Assembly (NCBI RefSeq): GCF_000374485.1
Contig: NZ_KB894501.1
Coordinates: 1-64,000 of the forward strand
Source of the DNA: Algicola sagamiensis DSM 14643
Lineage (GTDB): Bacteria > Pseudomonadota > Gammaproteobacteria > Enterobacterales > Alteromonadaceae
Reading direction: 5' to 3'
DNA length: 64,000 bases
The translations under genes and the position numbers were made by a program. Positions 18,684 to 26,033 of this stretch are shown here, piece after piece. The stretch's first letter is position 1. Every line of letters begins with the position of its first letter. The notes beneath the pieces were generated by a model that had not been told where the DNA came from, made no database searches, and saw only the letters and a list, made by a program, of their open reading frames with translations.

Positions 18684-19487
18684 ATGGGGCGAACTGCTTT
18701 TCAAGCCATTCTGATATGCCTGTTGGGCTGGTTATTGGTAACTCAGCCACTTTGGGGCAAACAGAAAGTCACGATATTTGGTGATGATGGTTATGTCCCT
18801 TATTCATATTTGGAGGATAATGTTGCAAAGGGAATTTATGTGCATATTCTCCGAGAAGCTTTCCAACGGATGACTGATTATCAGGTCAAAATTGAAATGC
18901 TCCCTTGGAAGCGAGGGTTAAAGGAAATTGAACTAGGACATGGGTTTGCAATCTTTCCACCTTATTTCTGGCCGAAAAAACGCCCTTACATTGAGCCGTA
19001 TTCTGAGCCTATTTTCCAAGAAAAAGTAGTTGCAATATGCCAGCCTAAGGTGCTGCAACGTCCTCGGGCGATCTGGCCTGATGACTTCATTGGTTTAACA
19101 ATTGGTACAAATTTAGGTTATTTGACGCCAGGGCCTCGCTTTTTTGAAGCGGTAAAGCAATCGAAGATCAAATTAGTGGAATCCAAAGATACCAATATTG
19201 GTATGAAAATGCTGCTGCTCAATCGAACGGACTGCTACGTCAATTCATTTATGTCCATTCGTTGGGTTGTCGGCCATCTAAAAAGAGAAGGCTATCCTGA
19301 AGATCGATTGAGTGCATTGAAGATTGGGATTGTGATTTCTCAAAAGTGGGCCTATCTAGGGTTTCGTGCAGGTGAAAACCCCAAATACCCATTCAAAAGC
19401 GACTTTATTCTGAAGTTCAATCAAGCGATCCGATCCATGAAAAGAGAAGGTCGCATTGAAGAAATTGTGAATGAATTTTTTGAATAA
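18684..19487 (+). CDS. solitary periplasmic solute-binding-like protein (SBP_bac_3 type)
   Basis: A 267-residue secreted protein, the most divergent of the four binding-like proteins here. The signal peptide ends about residue 25 (TQPLWG). The mature N-terminus VTIFGDDGYVPYSYLED resembles the GEYPPY region of the others, and MLPWKRGLKEIELGHGFAIFPP is the equivalent of their PW[KQ]RAY block. The C-terminal helix ends EEIVNEFFE. It lacks the terminal Cys pair. No transporter genes lie beside it. Confidence 0.75.
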   Translation: MGRTAFQAILICLLGWLLVTQPLWGKQKVTIFGDDGYVPYSYLEDNVAKGIYVHILREAFQRMTDYQVKIEMLPWKRGLKEIELGHGFAIFPPYFWPKKRPYIEPYSEPIFQEKVVAICQPKVLQRPRAIWPDDFIGLTIGTNLGYLTPGPRFFEAVKQSKIKLVESKDTNIGMKMLLLNRTDCYVNSFMSIRWVVGHLKREGYPEDRLSALKIGIVISQKWAYLGFRAGENPKYPFKSDFILKFNQAIRSMKREGRIEEIVNEFFE

Positions 19488-19585
19488 AAGCTTTTCGGGC
19501 TTGGGGGTTCACCAGAAGATTGATATATTGGCGAAAATTTTTTTAGACCTGAAAAAGGTCATGTATTTTTATAAGGAAAATAACC

Positions 19586-20230
19586 GTGAAGTACAGCAAA
19601 CCTTCAACACTTGCTGCGTCGGTTGCCGTGCTCCTCTCCACGACCGGGTGTGAACAGCGCGAGCCAGCAGTCGAAGTTTCTCAAAAAGATCTCAGCCAAG
19701 CGATTGAGCAAGAAGCAAATCAAGAGCTTCTGCAACAAATGACGAAAGAAAAGCAGGAGCTCAAAGCTTTCTTACAGGAAATGCAAGCGAAAGACCCAAG
19801 TATCGTCGACGCTTATTACAGCTTTGATGATAATGGGGAAAAGGTTCTGAATGTCATTCGGGAAAAAGAACCCGAGGGAACCCAGACCGAAGGAAGTGAG
19901 TCAACACCAGTTGCCGAAAGCCAAGGATTATCTGGTGCAGAAGTCATGTTGTATGCACTCGCTGGTGGATTAACCGCAGCAGCCTTGGCGAAAGCGTTTT
20001 CAAATAAGAGCCCGCAAGCATTTCGCTCTGGTGCATCCAGTCATTACTCTACAACAATGAAAGATGCACAAAAGCGGAAAAACTTTGCGCGTTCTGGCTA
20101 TCTCAGCAAAATGAAGTCAAAGAAGATCTCCTCGATTAAAAGTAATCCATCGAAATTATCGAGTGTGAAAAAAGGTGTGTTTAACCGAAAATCCAGCACA
20201 CGTTCAAGCAGCTATAGCAGTGGTTCTTAA
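19586..20230 (+). CDS. putative lipoprotein, DUF1190/YgiB-like
   Basis: A 214-residue protein starting at GTG 19586. A lipobox-like LSTTGC places a lipidated Cys near residue 22, followed by a charged, coiled-coil-prone region (SQKDLSQAIEQEANQELLQQ), one hydrophobic stretch (MLYALAGGLTAAALAKAF, about 113-130) and a Ser/Lys/Arg-rich tail ending SSTRSSSYSSGS. Its stop overlaps the start of a YgiC-like gene. In E. coli the DUF1190 lipoprotein YgiB sits next to YgiC in the same way, which is the main reason for this call; similarity in the sequence itself is weak. Confidence 0.6.
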   Translation: MKYSKPSTLAASVAVLLSTTGCEQREPAVEVSQKDLSQAIEQEANQELLQQMTKEKQELKAFLQEMQAKDPSIVDAYYSFDDNGEKVLNVIREKEPEGTQTEGSESTPVAESQGLSGAEVMLYALAGGLTAAALAKAFSNKSPQAFRSGASSHYSTTMKDAQKRKNFARSGYLSKMKSKKISSIKSNPSKLSSVKKGVFNRKSSTRSSSYSSGS

Positions 20231-21555
20231 TGATGGAGGTCGTGAACTATCCAATTGAATTTTCGTTAGAAGATATCATTGCTCAGGAATTACCGATGAC
20301 ATTGGCTCTAAATGAGTCTGAAGGAAAGACGAATCAAGATTTATTGGATTTATTTCGCTTTCCGCAAAGTCAGCAATCAGAGATGCCATTTTATGTACTG
20401 AGGACCGACAATGCAGCATCTATCGCGGAAATCTGTGAACAAACTTATGATGCAATGTGCTGGGCAATTGAATGGCTTGCTGAAAATCGAGAGGCTGTAC
20501 CGAATTACTATGGTGCTGATTTTTGCAAGAAATATCCTGCGTTCATCGACTATGCATTTTGGACTTATGCCAATAACCATGAAGCATTGTATGGTCGTTT
20601 CGACCTTGCGCTTGATCCACATACTGAGCAAGTGACTGGCATTTACGAATTTAATGGTGATACACCGGTGATGTTGTTTGAGTCTACTGGGCTGCAACAT
20701 GCATTTACCCAACAAGTGAATGCGCAAACGGGTCATGCTTATGATGAATGGAATGCATATTTCCCTGAAGCAGTTGAGGCTTTAGACAAAGTTTGTCGAT
20801 TGAGCCGAACAGGTCAACAGTCGATAGGCGTTGCGCTGCATGCCGATTTTGTAGAAGATATGGCAACTTCAGAAACTATGTTTCACCTGTTTGATAGTCA
20901 CGATAAGCTTTACCCAATGATCGACCATATCAATGCATTGGATTTCGATGAATTGTGGGAAACATCCCCTTTTTTATTGAATGAACAAGAGGTTTCACAT
21001 TTATTTGTTCTTCAGCCCTGGGAAGAAATGGTTGAGTCGGCTTATGACGATATTATTTCTCGTTGGCAACATTGGGGAGAAAAAGTCAGATTTTTTGAGC
21101 CTGCTTGGCGCTGGTTGATGTCGAACAAAGGGATCTGGGCATTGATCAGTGATTTGCTCGACACTGAGTCGGAATTTCGCGAACAATATGGGCATCTCCC
21201 ATTTTTGAAAAGTTCGCTCTCGTCAGAAACATTCCAGCAGTCGGGAATGGATTATGTATCAAAACCGCTGATGGGTCGATTATCCAATAACATCACGATC
21301 ATTCAGCAAGGTGAAACAACCTATGCTTCAGATGGAATGTACAAGGATGAACCACTCCTATTTCAGGAATATTGCGCGCCAGGGCAGGTTGAGGGGCGAC
21401 ATAACTTTATTGCTGGGATGTGGATGGCACCGATTGGGCAAGAGCGCGCACCTTTGGTGATGCAAGCCGCATCATTATGTATTCGTGAATTTGATCAACC
21501 TGTTTTGAATATTAGTAATGAGCGTTTTATTCCTCATTTGTTACGTCATGAGTAA
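20230..21555 (+). CDS. glutathionylspermidine synthase-like ATP-grasp protein (YgiC type)
   Basis: A 441-residue protein of the GSP_synth family (ATP-grasp fold), related to the synthetase half of bifunctional glutathionylspermidine synthase/amidase but without the amidase domain. YEFNGDTPVMLFES near residues 140-155 is the family signature, and SKPLMGRLSNNITII near the C-terminus includes the ATP-binding strand. YgiC homologues have no proven substrate. The start overlaps the upstream YgiB-like stop by one base (TAATG), so translation is coupled. A 10-bp inverted repeat follows the stop. Confidence 0.88.
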   Translation: MMEVVNYPIEFSLEDIIAQELPMTLALNESEGKTNQDLLDLFRFPQSQQSEMPFYVLRTDNAASIAEICEQTYDAMCWAIEWLAENREAVPNYYGADFCKKYPAFIDYAFWTYANNHEALYGRFDLALDPHTEQVTGIYEFNGDTPVMLFESTGLQHAFTQQVNAQTGHAYDEWNAYFPEAVEALDKVCRLSRTGQQSIGVALHADFVEDMATSETMFHLFDSHDKLYPMIDHINALDFDELWETSPFLLNEQEVSHLFVLQPWEEMVESAYDDIISRWQHWGEKVRFFEPAWRWLMSNKGIWALISDLLDTESEFREQYGHLPFLKSSLSSETFQQSGMDYVSKPLMGRLSNNITIIQQGETTYASDGMYKDEPLLFQEYCAPGQVEGRHNFIAGMWMAPIGQERAPLVMQAASLCIREFDQPVLNISNERFIPHLLRHE

Positions 21556-21560
21556 AGTAC

Positions 21561-21606
21561 TGAGTCAGTTTGCTCTCAATTGGGGTAAGTGATTTCAACT
21601 GACTCA
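21561..21606. repeat. 10-bp inverted repeat after the YgiC-like gene
   Basis: TGAGTCAGTT (21561-21570) and AACTGACTCA (21597-21606) are exact reverse complements with 26 bases between. It starts five bases after the YgiC-like stop. There is no T run after it, so it may be a rho-independent-like stabiliser or an operator ahead of the S9 peptidase. Confidence 0.6.
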
Positions 21607-21691
21607 TGTTCAGTGAATGGATTAAGCGTGTTATTTGGTTGTTGATGGCGGGTAACTTGGATTTAAATTCATAATTTAGTAGTGTCGGTGC

Positions 21692-24070
21692 ATGAAATAT
21701 GAACCGTACAGTCAAATTATGTTGAAAGAAATTTTCTTCGCGACGGTATGTGGACTTAGCCTCAGTACCATAGCGACGGCACAACAGCTGCCATTAACGC
21801 TGGAAAAAATCATGGCCGACCCCTCCTGGCTCGGTCATGCGCCTACATATCCACAGTGGGGGCTTGATTCTCAACGCATTATTTACTTCCAAAAAAACGA
21901 AAAACAATTGGATGACCTCTATCAAGTCGTCAATGGTAAATCGTCATTGGTGCCATTGAAAGATTACGCATACATTCAGCAAGAGTCTCGTCGTTCGAAT
22001 CAAAAGAAGACGGCGTGGGTTTGGTCACATGATGGTGATATTTATTTTCAAAATCAACACGGTATCAAGCAGATCACCCGGACGAATTACGAGGAATCAT
22101 CTCCTCAGATCCTGATAGACGGTAGAGTTGCTTATCGCAGTGGCTTAGATTGGTTTGCTTATGATCCGAAAAGTGGGCTAACAGAGCAACTCGCAATGAT
22201 TACTTTTGACGAGTCGAATAAGCACAAAGCAACGGATAGCTATCTCGCAAAAGAGCAACACCGTTTGATCCAATATGTGCAAAAGCAGCAAGCACGACAG
22301 GAGGCCGCAAAAGCGAATCGAGAAAAGCGATACCAAGCAATACACTACGCGACGAATGAGTTTCACTTAGGGTATGACAATACGATTGTGGATGCCGCTT
22401 TGTCTCCAGATGGAAAGTGGCTATTAGCTGCGATTGCAAAAGAAGCGTACGAAACAGACAGGGATGATTACATGCCGACATTCGTAACCGAGTCAGGTCG
22501 AATGGAGCAAGTTCCAATCCGTACAAGAGTCGCTGAATTCAAACCATATGATCATCAACTTGTCCTTCTTGATCTCATCAATGGTAAGCAGCATACACTT
22601 TCCTATAAGGGATTAACCAATTACGACAAGGATGTGCTTCAGTCGATTCGAGAAGAAAACAAGATTGAGCAAGAAAAGGAAAATAAGCGTTATATTCAGG
22701 TGAAAATGCTCTCTGCGCCAGCGCCAATTCAATGGCACTCGACAGGAAAACAAGTGGCTGTCATGCTTGGTGCTGTCGATCACAAAGATCGGTGGATTGT
22801 GACGGTTGATTTGCAAAATAAACAACTTGTTGAACAGCATCATCAACACGATCCTGCCTGGATCAATACATATCACTTTAATGAATTTGGGTGGCACGCT
22901 AAAAAAGAAGTGCTTTATTATCTTTCCGAAGAATCAGGCTATGGGCACCTGTATACCAAAGGAATACAAAGTCGCGCGAAGCAATGGACCGAAGGAGAGT
23001 ATGAGGTTTCTCGAGTAACGATGACGCAACATGGCGATGCTTTTTTCCTCGCGAATAAAGAACATCCAGGCCACCATGATGTTTATCGCATGAATTTTGA
23101 CTCTGGTGAGTTAAAGCGAGTGACTCACTTAGGAGGAAGAAATACCTACCATTTGAGTCCAGATGAACAATCTTTACTCATTGAACACTCCAGTATGACG
23201 CGCCCTCCAGAGCTGTATCGCCAATCAATAAAAACAGGCAAGGTAGAACAACTGACAAAGACAACTTCTCAAGCATACTTGGCTTATCCTTGGCAAACAC
23301 CGCAAGTGATTGAGATACCGTCTTCCTATCAAGACAAGCCTGTATATGCACGATTTTATCGCCCCAAAAACGCAGAGAATGTGAAAAAGCGGAAAGCTGT
23401 GATATTTGTTCATGGTGCAGGTTATTTACAAAATGCCCACTTTGGTTGGTCAGGCTATTTTAGAGAGTACATGTTCCATCAAATGCTCGCAGAACAAGGT
23501 TATGTTGTACTTGATGTGGATTATCGTGCTTCCGCAGGTTATGGCCGAGACTGGCGCACGGCAATTTATCGTCAAATGGGCAAGCCTGAAGTCGAAGACT
23601 TAAAAGATAGTGTCCAGTGGCTGATTGAGCATGCGAATGTAGACCCAAAACGGGTGGGAGTGTACGGCGGCTCTTATGGTGGTTTTTTAACCTTTATGGC
23701 GCTATTCACTGAGCCTGAGTTGTTCCAAGCAGGTGCTGCACTTCGACCGGTCACCGATTGGGCGCATTATAATTGGGGCTACACGTCGCCAATATTGAAT
23801 ACCCCACAAGTTGATCCAATGGCATACCGTCGTAGTTCACCGATTTATCATGCAGAAGGGCTTAATAAACCATTATTGATTTGTGCGCCGATGGTGGATG
23901 ATAACGTGTTGTTTCAAGACTCAGTCAGGCTGGTTCAACGTCTGATTGAATTGAAAAAAGAAAACTTTGAGACGGCGATTTACCCCGTTGAACCTCATGG
24001 ATTTAGACAGCCAACAAGCTGGTTGGATGAATACCGTCGTATTTACAAGCTCTTTGAAAAGAATCTTTGA
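21692..24070 (+). CDS. secreted S9 family peptidase (prolyl oligopeptidase fold)
   Basis: A 792-residue serine peptidase that probably removes dipeptides or acyl-amino acids from short peptides in the periplasm or outside the cell. A signal peptide spans roughly residues 10-30 (FFATVCGLSLSTIATA). A beta-propeller fills about 40-530 and an alpha/beta-hydrolase domain the remainder, with the nucleophile in YGGSYGGF (S661), the acid in PMVDDN (about D737) and the His in EPHGF (H769). The start at 21692 gives nine residues before a second Met; either may be used since neither has a strong ribosome binding site. A convergent rhombosortase gene ends three bases away. Confidence 0.92.
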   Translation: MKYEPYSQIMLKEIFFATVCGLSLSTIATAQQLPLTLEKIMADPSWLGHAPTYPQWGLDSQRIIYFQKNEKQLDDLYQVVNGKSSLVPLKDYAYIQQESRRSNQKKTAWVWSHDGDIYFQNQHGIKQITRTNYEESSPQILIDGRVAYRSGLDWFAYDPKSGLTEQLAMITFDESNKHKATDSYLAKEQHRLIQYVQKQQARQEAAKANREKRYQAIHYATNEFHLGYDNTIVDAALSPDGKWLLAAIAKEAYETDRDDYMPTFVTESGRMEQVPIRTRVAEFKPYDHQLVLLDLINGKQHTLSYKGLTNYDKDVLQSIREENKIEQEKENKRYIQVKMLSAPAPIQWHSTGKQVAVMLGAVDHKDRWIVTVDLQNKQLVEQHHQHDPAWINTYHFNEFGWHAKKEVLYYLSEESGYGHLYTKGIQSRAKQWTEGEYEVSRVTMTQHGDAFFLANKEHPGHHDVYRMNFDSGELKRVTHLGGRNTYHLSPDEQSLLIEHSSMTRPPELYRQSIKTGKVEQLTKTTSQAYLAYPWQTPQVIEIPSSYQDKPVYARFYRPKNAENVKKRKAVIFVHGAGYLQNAHFGWSGYFREYMFHQMLAEQGYVVLDVDYRASAGYGRDWRTAIYRQMGKPEVEDLKDSVQWLIEHANVDPKRVGVYGGSYGGFLTFMALFTEPELFQAGAALRPVTDWAHYNWGYTSPILNTPQVDPMAYRRSSPIYHAEGLNKPLLICAPMVDDNVLFQDSVRLVQRLIELKKENFETAIYPVEPHGFRQPTSWLDEYRRIYKLFEKNL

Positions 24071-24073
24071 TCT

Positions 24074-24682
24074 TTACGATGTTTCTTCTGTTTTGGCCTT
24101 GGTTTTTAGGACTTGAGGCCAAAGCATGATTGATGCGATAAAACCACCGATAGTACCGTATAGGTGTGCTTCGACGGCAACACGTGCATCGATTAAATGT
24201 TCAAGCTGCCCACTTGCTCCATAGGTATTTTCCAAGCCAACTTTCACAAAAACACCAATGGCCAATAACCATCCTGTTCGATAGCCAACCGTAATGTCTT
24301 TGACTGCGCCATAAAAAATGATCCCATGCAGCGCACCAGACAGGCCAACATAGCCCGTCATCTGTGGCTCAAATAGCCAAAGCCCAAGGCCACAAAATAA
24401 TGCGCAAAACAAGGCGAGTGCCCAATAGCGGATAAAGGTGTAATGCTCAGCATGTAATGCCCAAACAAGGAGGATTGCACTGGCATTTAAAAGAAAATGG
24501 TTTTGGTTTGTATGGACGAAGTTACCAACGAGCATTCGCCAATATTCCCCTTGATCAATCAGTTCTCGTGTATAACCAATCATTGGACGAAGGGTTTCGT
24601 GGAACAAGAAAATGACCCCAATCACGATAAAAAGTGAAAGAGAAGGTAAAATGTAGCGCGGTTGTAAGGGTAAATTCAGCAT
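24074..24682 (-). CDS. rrtA: rhombosortase
   Basis: An intramembrane serine protease of the rhomboid superfamily that processes proteins with a C-terminal GlyGly-CTERM tail and directs them to the cell surface. It is 202 residues, with six hydrophobic segments. The catalytic Ser is in VGLSGALHG (S115) and the His in EAHLYGTIGG (H173), the two hallmark motifs of rhombosortases, which lack the longer N-terminal parts of ordinary rhomboids. The ATG at 24682 is chosen; a TTG 15 bp upstream is also open. A matching GlyGly-CTERM substrate is encoded at 59637-61871. Confidence 0.85.
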   Translation of the reverse strand: MLNLPLQPRYILPSLSLFIVIGVIFLFHETLRPMIGYTRELIDQGEYWRMLVGNFVHTNQNHFLLNASAILLVWALHAEHYTFIRYWALALFCALFCGLGLWLFEPQMTGYVGLSGALHGIIFYGAVKDITVGYRTGWLLAIGVFVKVGLENTYGASGQLEHLIDARVAVEAHLYGTIGGFIASIMLWPQVLKTKAKTEETS

Positions 24683-24860
24683 TTTTCTATCGTACAATCC
24701 TCATGAACATAGAAATTGTATATGAATTCATGCTCAGAGACGACAGTAACTTAGTACGGAAAGAAAATTCCAGTCAAGATTTATCAAGTCGTCTTTACGT
24801 AATATTGTGGTGGATTTTCCAATAATGGTACACTTCGATTTTTTCGTGAAGAAGTTGATC

Positions 24861-25622
24861 ATGCAACATCATAAACAGTGTTTTATACGTCAAAGGGTAA
24901 AACCGTATGCATCACTGCGCCTCATCTGTTTTGCTTATGCTGGTGGCGGAGCGAATGTTTTCCATCAATGGGGTGAGTCTCTACCTGAATATGTTGAAGT
25001 CATTTGTATTCAATTGCCTGGTCGTGGCGCAAGGATGTTGGAGCCGAACATCGATGATATGCCGACACTTGTGGAACATCTCTTGTCGGAAATCGATGTG
25101 CTTTTAGATATTCCTTATATTATTTTTGGACATAGTCTGGGAAGTAGAATTGCAATTGAATACGTCAAACAACTGCAAGCGCTAAGGAAGCGCTTGCCAC
25201 TGCACTTTATTGCTTCAGGAAGCCGAGCTGCGCACTTGCCTTCTGATAACAACCCCATTTTTGATTTACCGGATGATGAATTTATTCAAGAGATTGAGCA
25301 ATTAAATGGCACACCGAAGGAGGTACTTGAAAATCAAGAGCTGATGTCGCTTTATATGCCAGTTCTTCGCGCTGATTTTAAATTAGCGGATACTTATCTG
25401 TATCATTCAGAGCAAGAAATCGGTTGTCCAGTCACGGTTTTTGGTGGTGAGTTGGATGATATTTCTCAAGTTCAATTAGAAGCTTGGGGTACGCTTTTTT
25501 CAGGGCCTTGTGCGTTAAAAATGTTCGCTGGCGATCACTTTTTTATTCATTCGGATAGAAAACACGTTTTACTAGAAGTCCAAAAAATTATTGAGCGTGA
25601 GAATCAAGCTGCGTTGGTTTGA
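24861..25622 (+). CDS. type II thioesterase (GrsT/alpha-beta hydrolase family)
   Basis: A 254-residue hydrolase of the kind that removes wrong acyl groups from the carrier domains of non-ribosomal peptide or polyketide synthases. The catalytic Ser is in FGHSLGS (S92), the Asp in GGELDD (D199/D200) and the His in AGDHFFIH (H226). The oxyanion region reads FAYAGGGANVFHQW and the N-terminal LPGRG motif is intact. The ATG at 24861 is chosen over an earlier frame start (24807) that adds a non-family tail. No NRPS, PKS or carrier protein gene is in this window, so it is an orphan or serves a distant cluster. Confidence 0.88.
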   Translation: MQHHKQCFIRQRVKPYASLRLICFAYAGGGANVFHQWGESLPEYVEVICIQLPGRGARMLEPNIDDMPTLVEHLLSEIDVLLDIPYIIFGHSLGSRIAIEYVKQLQALRKRLPLHFIASGSRAAHLPSDNNPIFDLPDDEFIQEIEQLNGTPKEVLENQELMSLYMPVLRADFKLADTYLYHSEQEIGCPVTVFGGELDDISQVQLEAWGTLFSGPCALKMFAGDHFFIHSDRKHVLLEVQKIIERENQAALV

Positions 25623-25628
25623 GGGAAA

Positions 25629-25647
25629 GCAGGAGCGATGCTCCTGC
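25629..25647 (+). terminator. hairpin after the thioesterase
   Basis: GCAGGAGC / GCTCCTGC perfect 8-bp stem with loop GAT, six bases after the thioesterase stop. No T run follows, so terminator strength is doubtful. Confidence 0.55.
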
Positions 25648-26033
25648 CTGCATAAATGCCTGATTTTCACATGTTTGGCGTATGTTTATTCACTATTGTA
25701 AGCAGTCAATGTAGTGAGCAGTGCAGTCATGATGAAGGCTGGTTTATTGGGAAATTGAACTCATATCCTTCGTTAATGTGAATGTTAATACTTAAGAGTT
25801 GAAATAAACTCAAATACAAAAATATAGAATTATAACGTAAGAGAAATGAACGGATAATGAACATTTTGAGCAAAATAGATTCATTTTTTAAATCATGAAA
25901 TTTTATTGCTTTTATTGAATTTAATTACAAAAAATAGGAAAAAATTCTTATTCCATAGTACGAATCTCCACCATATGATGGAAATGCAATCAGAAGTAAG
26001 CTGAAAATTCATCAATAAAAAGAGGTTTGCATT
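25648..26033. other. AT-rich upstream region of the cytolysin gene
   Basis: No open frame worth calling. The stretch is strongly AT-rich toward the toxin gene (for example around 25860-25950), with GAGG at 26022-26025 just ahead of the toxin ATG as its ribosome binding site. It probably carries the toxin promoter, but I cannot place convincing -35 and -10 boxes. Confidence 0.5.
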
